Positions 36,458 to 45,900 of a DNA stretch of 64,000 nucleotides are shown here, one piece after another. The DNA is from Prevotella sp. (lineage in GTDB: Bacteria > Bacteroidota > Bacteroidia > Bacteroidales > Bacteroidaceae), in assembly GCA_024682415.1 (NCBI GenBank), contig JAIKZG010000031.1, positions 19,923-83,922 of the forward strand, given 5' to 3'. A model generated the notes under the pieces. That model searched no databases, had not been told where the DNA came from, and saw only the letters and a list, made by a program, of their open reading frames with translations. Position 1 is the first letter of the stretch, and each line of letters opens with the position of its first letter. The translations under genes were made by a program, and so were the position numbers.

Positions 36458-38356
36458 TTATTGTCTTTCAAGATAAGTGTATCCATAAAGACCTGAGCGA
36501 TAATTGCTAAGGAATTCCTTACCCTCTTCGAGAGAAATCTTTCCTGCCTTCACGCTCTTTGTCACCCATGTCTCAAGCTGGCGTACGAGTTTCTTAGGAT
36601 TATACTGCACATAATCCAAAACTTCCTCCACCGTTTCGCCGTCGAATATCTGGTCGATGTGGTAGCCGTTATCCTTCACCGAGATATGCACCGCGTTGGT
36701 ATCGCCAAAGAGGTTGTGCATATCGCCGAGGATTTCCTGATAAGCGCCCACGAGGAACACGCCGAGATAATAAGGCTCGTTTTTCTTCAACGGATGAACA
36801 GGCAGCACATGGGAAACATTACGATTGGTGACGAAGTTGGTTATCTTGCCATCGGAATCACAAGTGATGTCCTGCAATGTGGCATTGCGTGTAGGACGCT
36901 GGTCGAGACGCTGTATAGGCATGATAGGGAACAGCTGATCGATAGCCCAAGAGTCTGGCAGCGACTGGAACAGAGAGAAGTTGCAGAAATATTTGTCCGC
37001 CAAAGTCTTGTCCAAGTTCTTTAGCTCATCGGGGATATGCTTCAATGTCTTGGCAATGCTGTTTATCTCACGGCAAACGCTCCAATACATACTTTCAATC
37101 TCCGCACGTGTCTTCAAGTCTACCATTCCATGGTCGAAAAGTTCCAAAGCCTCCTCACGGATATCTTCAGCGTCGTGCCAGTCTTCAAGCATTGTGCGAG
37201 AATTGAGGTTATCCCAAATCTCATACAAATCCTTCACAAGCTTATGATCGCCCTCGGCAGGCTCAAATGCTTCTGGCATCTCAGGCAATGAAGCTGTTTC
37301 AAGCACATCTATTACAAGAATAGAATGATGAGCCGCGAGCGAGCGTCCGCTCTCTGTTATCACGTTAGGATGTGGAATCTCATTCTTGTCGGCAGCCTCA
37401 ACGAATGTATAAATACAGTCGTTTACATATTCCTGAATAGAATAATTGACCGAGCTTTCGCTGTTGGAAGAGCGTGTGCCGTCGTAATCCACGCCAAGTC
37501 CGCCACCGCAGTCTACATAGTCTACATTATATCCCATCTTATGAAGATTGATATAGAACTGAGCTGCCTCGCGCAACGCTGTCTGAATACGACGTATCTT
37601 TGTTATCTGGCTTCCGATATGGAAATGTATCAGACGGAGAGAGTCGTGAAGTCCCATCTTATCAAGCATCTGAAGAGCCTCAAGAAGCTCACTGCTCGTA
37701 AGTCCGAACTTGCTTGCGTCGCCTCCGCTTTCCGCCCATTTGCCAGAACCTGTAGAAGCTAATTTGATACGTATTCCGATGTTAGGGATTACGTTCAGAC
37801 GCTTAGAAATGCGATTGATTATCTCAAGCTCATTGAGTTTCTCCACCACGATAAAAATGCGCTTACCCATCTTCTGGGCAAGAAGCGCAAGCTCAATGTA
37901 GCTTTCGTCCTTATATCCATTGCACACTATCAACGAGTCACTTTGGCACTGCACGGCAATGACGGCATGAAGCTCTGGCTTAGAGCCTGCCTCAAGACCA
38001 AGATTGAATTTCTTGCCATGGCTTATTACCTCCTCAACGACAGGTTGCATCTGATTTACCTTGATAGGATAGATGACATAGCTTTCGCCTTTATATCCAT
38101 ACTCCCTGCGCGCTTTCTCAAAGCAGCTCGCCGTCTTCTCGATTCTATTGTCGAGGATATCAGGGAAACGCAAAAGCACAGGAGTAGTGACGTCTCTCAA
38201 CGCCAACTCATCCATAACGTCACGCAAGTCGATCTGAACATTATCCTTGCATGGTGTCACATAAACATCGCCCTTGTCGTTGATGCCAAAATAGGACGTA
38301 CCCCATCCGTTGATGTTGTACAACTCCTTAGAGTCGTCGATAGTCCACTTCTTCAT
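36458..38356 (-). CDS. speA: biosynthetic arginine decarboxylase
   Basis: It is a PLP fold-type III enzyme that turns arginine into agmatine, the first step of the agmatine route to putrescine and spermidine. The 632-aa length matches SpeA. YPIKVNQMQPVVEEV carries the PLP lysine (about 97); GLEAGSKPEL (about 118), HFHIGSQI (about 246), CGGGLGVDYDGT (about 284) and TESGRSLAAHHS (about 338) are active-site and PLP-phosphate segments. A helical bundle near 430-500 and a C-terminal domain are as in E. coli SpeA. The promoter box at 38401-38408 gives a 40-nt leader. Confidence 0.96.
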   Translation of the reverse strand: MKKWTIDDSKELYNINGWGTSYFGINDKGDVYVTPCKDNVQIDLRDVMDELALRDVTTPVLLRFPDILDNRIEKTASCFEKARREYGYKGESYVIYPIKVNQMQPVVEEVISHGKKFNLGLEAGSKPELHAVIAVQCQSDSLIVCNGYKDESYIELALLAQKMGKRIFIVVEKLNELEIINRISKRLNVIPNIGIRIKLASTGSGKWAESGGDASKFGLTSSELLEALQMLDKMGLHDSLRLIHFHIGSQITKIRRIQTALREAAQFYINLHKMGYNVDYVDCGGGLGVDYDGTRSSNSESSVNYSIQEYVNDCIYTFVEAADKNEIPHPNVITESGRSLAAHHSILVIDVLETASLPEMPEAFEPAEGDHKLVKDLYEIWDNLNSRTMLEDWHDAEDIREEALELFDHGMVDLKTRAEIESMYWSVCREINSIAKTLKHIPDELKNLDKTLADKYFCNFSLFQSLPDSWAIDQLFPIMPIQRLDQRPTRNATLQDITCDSDGKITNFVTNRNVSHVLPVHPLKKNEPYYLGVFLVGAYQEILGDMHNLFGDTNAVHISVKDNGYHIDQIFDGETVEEVLDYVQYNPKKLVRQLETWVTKSVKAGKISLEEGKEFLSNYRSGLYGYTYLERQ

Positions 38357-38400
38357 TTCTTATCTTAAAAACGAGTAATATAAAAATAGTTTGTAACTTA

Positions 38401-38408
38401 CAAATATA
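38401..38408 (-). promoter_or_regulatory. -7 box for speA
   Basis: Minus strand TATATTTG, 45 bases upstream of the ATG. Confidence 0.6.
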
Positions 38409-38443
38409 GCGCATTTTACGATATATATGCAACCTATATGCAC

Positions 38444-38483
38444 AAAAAAATCGCGCCACGTTATTATTATAATAATGTGGCGC
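38444..38483 (-). terminator. terminator of the pectinesterase gene
   Basis: GCGCCAC(G)TTATTAT pairs with ATAATAATGTGGCGC; seven T follow on the minus strand. Confidence 0.75.
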
Positions 38484-38515
38484 AAAATTAATATATTAAT
38501 TTGATTAAAGCAACT

Positions 38516-39517
38516 TTATTCTGCAGGAATCCACGAATTGTCCTGACGGAAGACATTCTTCAATGTCACCTGAGCTGCTTCTTTCTTTGTCAGTTGACGG
38601 CTCCATGCCGCGCGCTTGCTCTTGTCGGCTCCTTCTCCCCTGTTGTTGTATTCCATATAGCGGGCGGTCTTCTCATTGGCAGGGTCTTTCCAGTTGTGCC
38701 ATCCCTCCTTGCATATCTGCGCTGGAAGAACGCAATTCATAAAGAGAGTGTAGGCGTAAGGTCGCCATGGTCTGCCGAGATATTCCTTGCTCACGTTTTC
38801 AGCTGCCTTCACATTGCAGTTGTTGAATACGTAGCCATATTTCACATCTTTAGGAGTGCTTGCTGCCGTGATATATGAATTAGACTTGCAGAAAATGTCG
38901 CAACCCTCAAACCATGCTGTAGAAGGACCAAAGATGAAATCCGTAGTGCCCTCTATGTAGCAGCCTTTGAAATAAAGGCGAGTGCCACCTACGCCAGTAT
39001 AGATTGTGTCTTGATTGCCGAGGAAACGACAGTTGATAAACACCAAATGATCGCCCTCCGTATGCAGAGCCACAGCCTGACCGAGCTTTGCTGCGTTGTT
39101 TTCTATAGTGATATTCTTGAAAGTGATATAATCACCCTGAACTTTTACCGTAAATGTGCGGAAAGTGCCCATGCCAGTTGTCTGTCCTGGCAATTTGATG
39201 TTGGCATGGTCGTCCCATGTGATAATGGTATTATCCTTATCCTCACCGCATATCTCAATATTGGTGAGCCATGAAGGGATTGTTATCTTTTCTTTGTAAA
39301 CGCCCTTTTTCACGAAGATTACCTTGTGGTATTCCATAAAGGCACGACACACCTCAACGGCTTCTTCCACCGTGCGGAAATCGCCTGTGCCATCGCGAGC
39401 CACGAAAAGAGTATCGGGATTATCATACTTGCCTTTGGCGTCTGCCTCTGCGCTGCCAACGAGCATTAATGCCATCAAAAGGAATAATGGCATGATTCTT
39501 AATAGTTTTGTTTTCAT
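38516..39517 (-). CDS. pectinesterase (carbohydrate esterase family 8)
   Basis: It removes methyl esters from homogalacturonan. A signal peptide (1-26) precedes a single right-handed beta-helix domain. The CE8 hallmarks are all present: GTGDFRTVEEAV (about 44), QAVALHTEGD (about 147), GNQDTIY with the catalytic Asp (about 167), GTTDFIFGPSTAWFE with the second Asp (about 190) and LGRPWRPYA with the conserved Arg (about 248). It should be periplasmic or exported. It starts 28 bp after dgt with no promoter box, so it may be read from the fadD-dgt transcript. No other pectinase lies next to it. Confidence 0.93.
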   Translation of the reverse strand: MKTKLLRIMPLFLLMALMLVGSAEADAKGKYDNPDTLFVARDGTGDFRTVEEAVEVCRAFMEYHKVIFVKKGVYKEKITIPSWLTNIEICGEDKDNTIITWDDHANIKLPGQTTGMGTFRTFTVKVQGDYITFKNITIENNAAKLGQAVALHTEGDHLVFINCRFLGNQDTIYTGVGGTRLYFKGCYIEGTTDFIFGPSTAWFEGCDIFCKSNSYITAASTPKDVKYGYVFNNCNVKAAENVSKEYLGRPWRPYAYTLFMNCVLPAQICKEGWHNWKDPANEKTARYMEYNNRGEGADKSKRAAWSRQLTKKEAAQVTLKNVFRQDNSWIPAE

Positions 39518-39545
39518 TATTTTGGTTTTAGCTTTCTTTCCGAAT

Positions 39546-40895
39546 TTACACCTTAGGAAGTGATGTTCCGTTTATCTTCTGATAAATGTCGAGGGCATAA
39601 ACATCCGTCATACCACTGATGAAATCTATCACAGCCATTATCCTCGTTTCCAAGTCATCGCTATGAATATCATATTGGCTGCTTACACGGCGTATCAACT
39701 GCTTAGAATGGAATTTCTCCGGCTCTACCGCTGCCTTAATGAATGTGTTCATTAGCGTATCCATGATGTTGTAACCGCCAAGCTCCACATCCACGACAGG
39801 CTTGCTGCAATATATCTTGCGATAAGAAACTTTCACGCATTTCTGATAAGCCGAGCGCAATGGTTCTTCTATATTCTCTATAAGGCTGCCACTGAACTCG
39901 CCCGCCAATATAGCGTCTTCATTCTCCACGAATGTCTTTACGCATTGAGCTTCAAGCGCGCCTATTACGCGGGCACGCATATACACCACCTTTTCGTTGT
40001 CATCTGTCAGCCCCTCGTCGATGATGCGCTTATGTATCATGTCCTGAGTTTCCTTGTCGAAGAAGCTGAGCAACAGACGTTCCGTCTCATCAAAGGAAAT
40101 AAGTCGCAGCTTGTGGCTGTCCTCAATATCCATTATCTCATAACAGATATCGTCGGCAGCCTCAACGAGATATACCAACGGATGACGAGAATAGCGCAAT
40201 GGCTCGCCTTCTTTTGACTTGCGTATCAATCCCAAGTCGTCGGCAACGGTTTTGAAATACTCACGCTCCGAATTGAAGAAACCAAACTTGCCGTGCTCGC
40301 CTGCCCAACTGCTTGCAAACGGATATTTCACGATGCTTGCCAATGTGGAATAAGTCATGACGAATCCACCTTTTCTTCGCCCCACGAAACGATGCGTAAG
40401 CAGACGAAAGGCATTGGCGTTACCCTCGAAATGAGTAATATCATCCCAAAGAGCTTCGCTCAGAATATTGTGCAGAGCCATTCCCTCGCCCTCGGTGAAA
40501 TATGTCTGAATGGCTTTTTCGCCAGAATGTCCGAACGGAGGATTACCAAGGTCGTGAGCCAGACAGGCTGTGCTCACAATAGTGCCTATCTCCTCAAACA
40601 AAGTGCCACGCAGCTCAGGGTGCTTTATTATAAGTTCGTGCATGACATCGCTTCCGAGCGACATTCCCACCGACGCCACTTCAAGGCTGTGTGTCAGACG
40701 GTTGTGCACGAAGATACTTCCCGGCAATGGGAACACCTGAGTTTTGTTTTGCAGGCGGCGGAAAGGAGCTGAGAAGATAAGGCGGTCGTAGTCGCGCTTG
40801 AATTCTGAACGGTCATCATAACGCAATTCATGTCCACTCTCCTGCCCCAGTCGCTTGTTTGAAATGAGTTTCTTCCAGTCCATCGGCATATTCAT
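39546..40895 (-). CDS. dgt: deoxyguanosinetriphosphate triphosphohydrolase (dGTPase)
   Basis: It hydrolyses dGTP (or other dNTPs) to the nucleoside and triphosphate. The HD domain is clear: FPLPGSIFVHNRLTHSLEVASVG carries the first His/Arg pair (about 63) and CLAHDLGNPPFGHSGEKAI the HD pair (about 112), with LVYLVEAADDICYEIMDIED (about 232) as the last metal-binding Asp region. At 449 aa it is slightly shorter than E. coli Dgt. The start could be M1 or M3/M5. It follows the acyl-CoA synthetase gene by 6 bp. Confidence 0.93.
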   Translation of the reverse strand: MNMPMDWKKLISNKRLGQESGHELRYDDRSEFKRDYDRLIFSAPFRRLQNKTQVFPLPGSIFVHNRLTHSLEVASVGMSLGSDVMHELIIKHPELRGTLFEEIGTIVSTACLAHDLGNPPFGHSGEKAIQTYFTEGEGMALHNILSEALWDDITHFEGNANAFRLLTHRFVGRRKGGFVMTYSTLASIVKYPFASSWAGEHGKFGFFNSEREYFKTVADDLGLIRKSKEGEPLRYSRHPLVYLVEAADDICYEIMDIEDSHKLRLISFDETERLLLSFFDKETQDMIHKRIIDEGLTDDNEKVVYMRARVIGALEAQCVKTFVENEDAILAGEFSGSLIENIEEPLRSAYQKCVKVSYRKIYCSKPVVDVELGGYNIMDTLMNTFIKAAVEPEKFHSKQLIRRVSSQYDIHSDDLETRIMAVIDFISGMTDVYALDIYQKINGTSLPKV

Positions 40896-40901
40896 TCCGC
40901 A

Positions 40902-42710
40902 TTATTCTTCATACATCTTGTCTATCAACTCCTTATAGTTCTCGTTGATGACACGACGTCTAAGTTTCAATGTATTTGTAAGTTCGTTAGATTCCATTGA
41001 GAAATGATGAGCGAGCAATGTTATGCGCTTTATTTTCTCATAAGAAGCCAACTGCTGCTGCAACGTGCTGATGCGCTCCATAATCATATCGCGCACCTTC
41101 TCATTCTGGCAGAGGTCTTCACGGCTCTCAAACTTTATGTTATTGTCGCGAGCGAACTCCTCCAACAATCTGAATTCAGGCACGATAAGCGCAGAAACGA
41201 ATTTATGGCGGTCGGCAATTACAGCTATCTGGTCAATGTATTTATCTGTAAGCATAAGCGACTCCACCATCTGCGGAGCGATATACTTACCATTAGATGT
41301 CTTAAACAAATCCTTGATGCGTTCCTTCAGATACAGCTCGCCATTCTTAATGTAGCCAGCATCACCAGTATGGAAGAAGCCATCCTCATCAAAAGCCTCG
41401 GCGTTTACGCTGTCGCGATGATAGTAGCCAGGAGTAATGGTTTTGCCACGAAGAAGGATTTCATCGTTTTCGCCTATCTTTATCTCCACGCCAGGCAATG
41501 GTTTGCCAACAGAACCGACAGTGAATGCTTCATCTCTATGATCGCAGCTCACGGTGGCAAGACTTTCCGTCAAGCCATAACCCACAATCATGTGAATGCC
41601 TACTGAATGCACGAACTCTTCTACCTCTGGTGATACAGCAGCGCCTGCCGTAGGGAATATGTTAGGATGTTCCAATCCTATCTGCTTGCGCACAAGGCTT
41701 AGCAATGTCTTGTCGTAGAGTTTATATTCCAACTCCAATGTCAGCGGCACTCTCTTTCCTCTGCCACGATATTCCACATTGCGTTTTCTTCCCACCTCGA
41801 GGGCTCTGCGCATTATCTTCTGCTGCATTGCCGATGAATTGTCAATCTTATCCTTCACTGCAATGAACACTTTCTCCCAGAAGCGTGGCACAGAACTCAT
41901 ACATGTAGGATGGGTTTCTCGCAAAGCCTCCTGAATGTTGCGCGGATTAGTGTTTACTATCATCTGCGCGCCCACCGTCATTGCCAGATACGACCACGCG
42001 CGCTCAAAGATATGAGTAAACGGAAGGAAGTTTATTAGCTTGTCGCTCTCCACTACCGGCACCACTTTACCATTAGCTTCAAAAGCAGCATGATATTGAC
42101 CGTAAGTCAAGACTACGCCTTTGCTGTCGCCTGTAGTTCCGCTGGTGTAGAGGATATTACATATATCTTCATCGTTTGCCTCGCTCCAAAGACGTTCCAC
42201 CTCGCTCTGTCGCGGAAGGTCTTCTCCTAATTTTATAAAGTCGTCGAAATATAATGAAGCAGGGTCGTGAGTGCTTATTCTCACAGAGCGGTCGTAGATT
42301 ACTATGCGCTCCAACGACGGGCAAAGAGCAAACACCCGGTGTGCCTTGTCGTATTGTTCCTGTTCGCCCACAAAAATCACTTTCACCTGTGCATCGTTGA
42401 GCATGAATTGTATCTGCTGTTCGCTGCTTGTGGCATATAGAGGAATGCTCACTGCTCTCACGCCATAAGCACCAAAATCGGTATATAGATATTGCACACA
42501 GTTTTGTGCAAAGACGGCTATTTTCTCCTGTGGCTTTATTCCGAGATTAAGCAATGCGTTAGACACTTGCTTCACTCTCAAAGAGAACTGATTCCAAGAA
42601 ACTGTCTTCCACTCCGTGCTGCCGAAAGACTGAAAAGTAAGCTCTGCACGGTTGCCGTACTTCTTTGCTTGTTCATGAATAAGAACTGATAAATGGCAAT
42701 TATTCTGCAT
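40902..42710 (-). CDS. fadD: long-chain fatty acid-CoA ligase (AMP-forming)
   Basis: It activates fatty acids to acyl-CoA through an acyl-AMP intermediate. The 602-aa chain belongs to the ANL superfamily: ILYTSGTTGDSKGVVLTYG is the P-loop (about 186), VGYGLTESLATVS (about 376), DEDGFFHTGDAGYIKNGELYLKERIKDLFKTSNGKYIAP (about 440-480) carries the core 5 and hinge motifs. The C-terminal domain is of the AMP-binding_C_2-like long-chain type. It likely acts at the inner face of the cytoplasmic membrane. First gene of the unit with dgt; promoter box at 42729-42736. Confidence 0.9.
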   Translation of the reverse strand: MQNNCHLSVLIHEQAKKYGNRAELTFQSFGSTEWKTVSWNQFSLRVKQVSNALLNLGIKPQEKIAVFAQNCVQYLYTDFGAYGVRAVSIPLYATSSEQQIQFMLNDAQVKVIFVGEQEQYDKAHRVFALCPSLERIVIYDRSVRISTHDPASLYFDDFIKLGEDLPRQSEVERLWSEANDEDICNILYTSGTTGDSKGVVLTYGQYHAAFEANGKVVPVVESDKLINFLPFTHIFERAWSYLAMTVGAQMIVNTNPRNIQEALRETHPTCMSSVPRFWEKVFIAVKDKIDNSSAMQQKIMRRALEVGRKRNVEYRGRGKRVPLTLELEYKLYDKTLLSLVRKQIGLEHPNIFPTAGAAVSPEVEEFVHSVGIHMIVGYGLTESLATVSCDHRDEAFTVGSVGKPLPGVEIKIGENDEILLRGKTITPGYYHRDSVNAEAFDEDGFFHTGDAGYIKNGELYLKERIKDLFKTSNGKYIAPQMVESLMLTDKYIDQIAVIADRHKFVSALIVPEFRLLEEFARDNNIKFESREDLCQNEKVRDMIMERISTLQQQLASYEKIKRITLLAHHFSMESNELTNTLKLRRRVINENYKELIDKMYEE

Positions 42711-42728
42711 AACGTTTCTAATTTTTCA

Positions 42729-42736
42729 CAAAGGTA
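42729..42736 (-). promoter_or_regulatory. -7 box for fadD
   Basis: Minus strand TACCTTTG, 18 bases before the ATG at 42710. Confidence 0.6.
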
Positions 42737-42781
42737 ATCATTTTAGCGAATAGTTAATATATCTCAACACATATTTATTTG

Positions 42782-42789
42782 TAATTTTG
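42782..42789 (+). promoter_or_regulatory. -7 box of a candidate small RNA
   Basis: TAATTTTG on the plus strand with no ORF downstream; the structured element starts about 30 bases after it. No clear -33 box. Confidence 0.4.
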
Positions 42790-42794
42790 CGGGA

Positions 42795-42962
42795 CGATTC
42801 AACAGCATAATCATAAAAAGGCGTAGGCATCAATTTCGTCGTCTATCTTGAAGTAGGTTCCGGAATGACCCTAATAATAAATAGACACATAGAAATAACG
42901 CCTACGCACATATACACAGACGCGCATTAAAAGCCGCACGCTCTCTGAAAAAAGCGTACGGC
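42795..42962 (+). ncRNA. candidate small structured RNA (copy B of the stem-loop family)
   Basis: After a -7 box, GCGTAGGC (42821-42828) pairs with GCCTACGC (42900-42907), ATTTC (42833-42837) with GAAAT (42892-42896), and TCTAT (42842-42846) with ATAGA (42881-42885), with apical GTAGGTTCCGG. A second hairpin (GCCGCACGCT/AGCGTACGGC, 42933-42962) is a possible terminator. The rod with symmetric internal loops resembles 6S-type RNAs in outline, but the presence of related copies at 5.1 and 61.9 kb argues against a single-copy housekeeping RNA. Confidence 0.45.
42933..42962. terminator. hairpin after the rhamnosidase gene
   Basis: GCCGCACGCT and AGCGTACGGC form a 10-bp stem with one mismatch. 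The T tracts on both sides are short, so direction is uncertain; it could end the rhamnosidase transcript or the candidate RNA. Confidence 0.5.
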
Positions 42963-42991
42963 AAAAATTATTTTTATATGCACGAAAAAAT

Positions 42992-45900
42992 TTATTTCTC
43001 TACACGGAAATTATAAGAACCCGAAGCAAGCTCAAACACAGCCTTGCCATTCTCATAACGAAGATTGGAAACAGCAGAAAGTTTCTTCAGCTTAGCGCCA
43101 TTGCCAAGCACTACATTCTTTAACTTAGCGGCTGGCAGATAAACAGTAGCCGAAGTGTTGGCAGGAATGGTGAAATGATAAGTAATGGCGTCGGCACTCG
43201 TCTGCCATTTACTTTCTATTCTGCCATACATGCTGTCGTAATGTCCCTCGGCAAAGGAGAGTCCGCCTGTAGGGTCTACTTCCGGGCGCAAGATGAAATG
43301 CTTAAAGCCAGGCGAAGCCACATCCTCAGCGATACCGAGCGAACGCTGCATGAGCCAGTTGGTGACAGAGCCGAAGGCATAATGATTAAATGAGTTCATG
43401 TGGTTGTTGCCTCCGAAGCCGTCTTTCTTCGTGTAAGAGTTAAGGCGTTCCCAAATACTTGTCGCGCCCTGCTCCACAGGATAGAGCCATGAAGGGAACT
43501 GCTTGTTGAGAAGCATTTTGTAAGCATAGTCGGTCTTGCCGATTTCAGATAGAGCCATTGAAATCCATGCCGTGCCGATAAAGCCTGTCATAAGCGAATA
43601 TTCAGGATAGACAACTCCGTCGTCGCCCTTGCTTCGGCGAGAGATAGAGTTAAGGAAATTGCCCACAAACTTATCCTTCACATCGTCCTTCACAATGCCG
43701 AATGCCAAAGGCACAGCGTAAGAAGTCTGAGTATCGATAATCACGCCCTTGCGCTTTGGTCCACGCTTACCCACAAAAGGAGCGTCGTATTCCTCGCCAA
43801 GTCCGCAACCAATAGTCATGCCCGATTGCTTATCAAAATAATTGGCATTAATAAAGTCTATGCGCTTCTGGCGTTCCTGCTCATAGCGAGCAGCATCTGC
43901 GTTCTTGCCAAGCGTATTGGCAATCTGCGACATTATGCGAAGCTCGTAAGTAAGATAGCTATCGAAGAGCAGTGAATTGTCATTCTTAAACACCTCAAAA
44001 CCAAGCCAGTCGCCAAGATCAGCCAAACCTGTAGAGCCACGATAATAATTTTCTTTCTTGTCGATGTAGCTGTTAAGCATAAGGTCTACATAAGTCTGCA
44101 TGGCAGGATAGTGCTCGCGCAAAGCGTCAATATCACCATATTGCAGATAACTCTGATAAGGCATTGCGATACCTACGCTTCCCCACAAAGGGCCGCCGAA
44201 GCCACCTCCGACAGGGGCTATAGCTGCAAATGCGCCATCAGGTTCCTGAGTGTCGCGGAGTGCTTGAAGATGTCGACGAAGGAACTGCGCTCCATTAAAC
44301 ATATACGACATCGTAGGCGAGAACACGCTTAGATCGCCGCTCCATCCCATGCGCTCATTGCGCTGTGGACAGTCGGTAGGCTGAGAGAACACATTGGCAA
44401 GAGTAGACCATTTTACATTCTCAATAAAGCGATTGAGCGATTTGTTGTTGGTCTTATAGTCAGACGAAATCTCGTCTACGCTGCTCAACACCACGCCCTC
44501 TACATCTTCTTTTGCCAAAGGAGCGTCAACGCCCGTAATCTCCACATACTGATACCCATGATATGTGAAATGAGGCTCAAACACCTCCTCCGCATCGCCC
44601 TTGGCAATATAAATATCCTGCTCCATTGCAGCACGCTGATTTTCCATCATTATCATGCCCACATTGTCCTTATATTCAGGCAAATCAGGATATTTCACCT
44701 CGGCAAAGCGCATATACACTTTCTGACCGGCTTTCAAACCATGGAAAGTGATACGAGGAATGCCTGCCATGTTTTGTCCCATGTCGTAGACATATACCTT
44801 AGGGCGCACTTCGTTCACGCTTTTTGCACGCAATGTAGTATAAGCACGCACTGGCATTCCCACCTGTGAAGTAAGGGTGAAATGCTTGTAATCATCAGCG
44901 CATGGCCATGAGAAGAAACCGTTTACAGCCTCATGAGAGATAGTACCCTCGAGAGCTACCTCATTGGCTTTTTCCCATTTGCTCGCATCGTATGAAGCAG
45001 TAGACCAACCTTTAAATTGAACTTCGCGAGTAGCGTCATAAACCTCTCCTTGGAAAAGACTACCAAGAAGCAGAGGGCCTTCATTAGAATATTGCCATGT
45101 ATCGGGATTAGTGACTATGCGCTGCTGAGTACCGTCCTTATAAGTAATCACGAGCTGGGCAAGAAGGCTCTGCTTATCGCCGAAATAGTTCCAGTTGGCA
45201 GGAGAATAAGACAAAGCGCCACTCCACCAACCCTCGCTGAGCATAGCTCCCATAGCGTTGCTGCCCTGCTTTAAGTCGGAAGTTACATCATAAGTCTGAT
45301 AAAACTGAGTTTTGTTATATTGCGTAATGCCTGGATTGAGAAAATCGTTGCCTACGCGCTTTCCATTGATATAAAATTCATAAATGCCACGAGCAGTAAC
45401 ATAAAGTCTGGCATTGGCTATCTGCTTGTCAGCGCTGAATGTAGTGCGAAGCATTGGCGCGCCAGTTTCCGCAGGAGTGAAGAAAGCTCTTCCTCCGCTT
45501 ACAGTGCGATCGTGTTCTTCCTCGGAAATAACATTGCGTGGCAAACGATAGTTCAATACGCGAATATCATGGATTGTGGCTTTCTGCCCTTTCACTGCCT
45601 CATAGCCCAAGTCTCCGACTACAGGGAAAGCGATGAAGTCGCCGCCAAGCCCCATTGGATTGACGTTAAACTCCTTGACTATAGGCTTTTCATTGCCGTC
45701 GATATAAATATCAGTTGTGCCCACGAGCGAAACAAGCTCAAAGTCATGACGGGCATACTGGTTGCTCTTGTTTATAATATCAATAGGCACTTTGAACACT
45801 CCGAGAGGCACATTATTTTTATCCTTCAAGGTGTAGCCTACACGATAAATCTCAATAGTTGCGCTGTCGTTTTTAGACAATCCCTCCGTATTGAGTTCTA

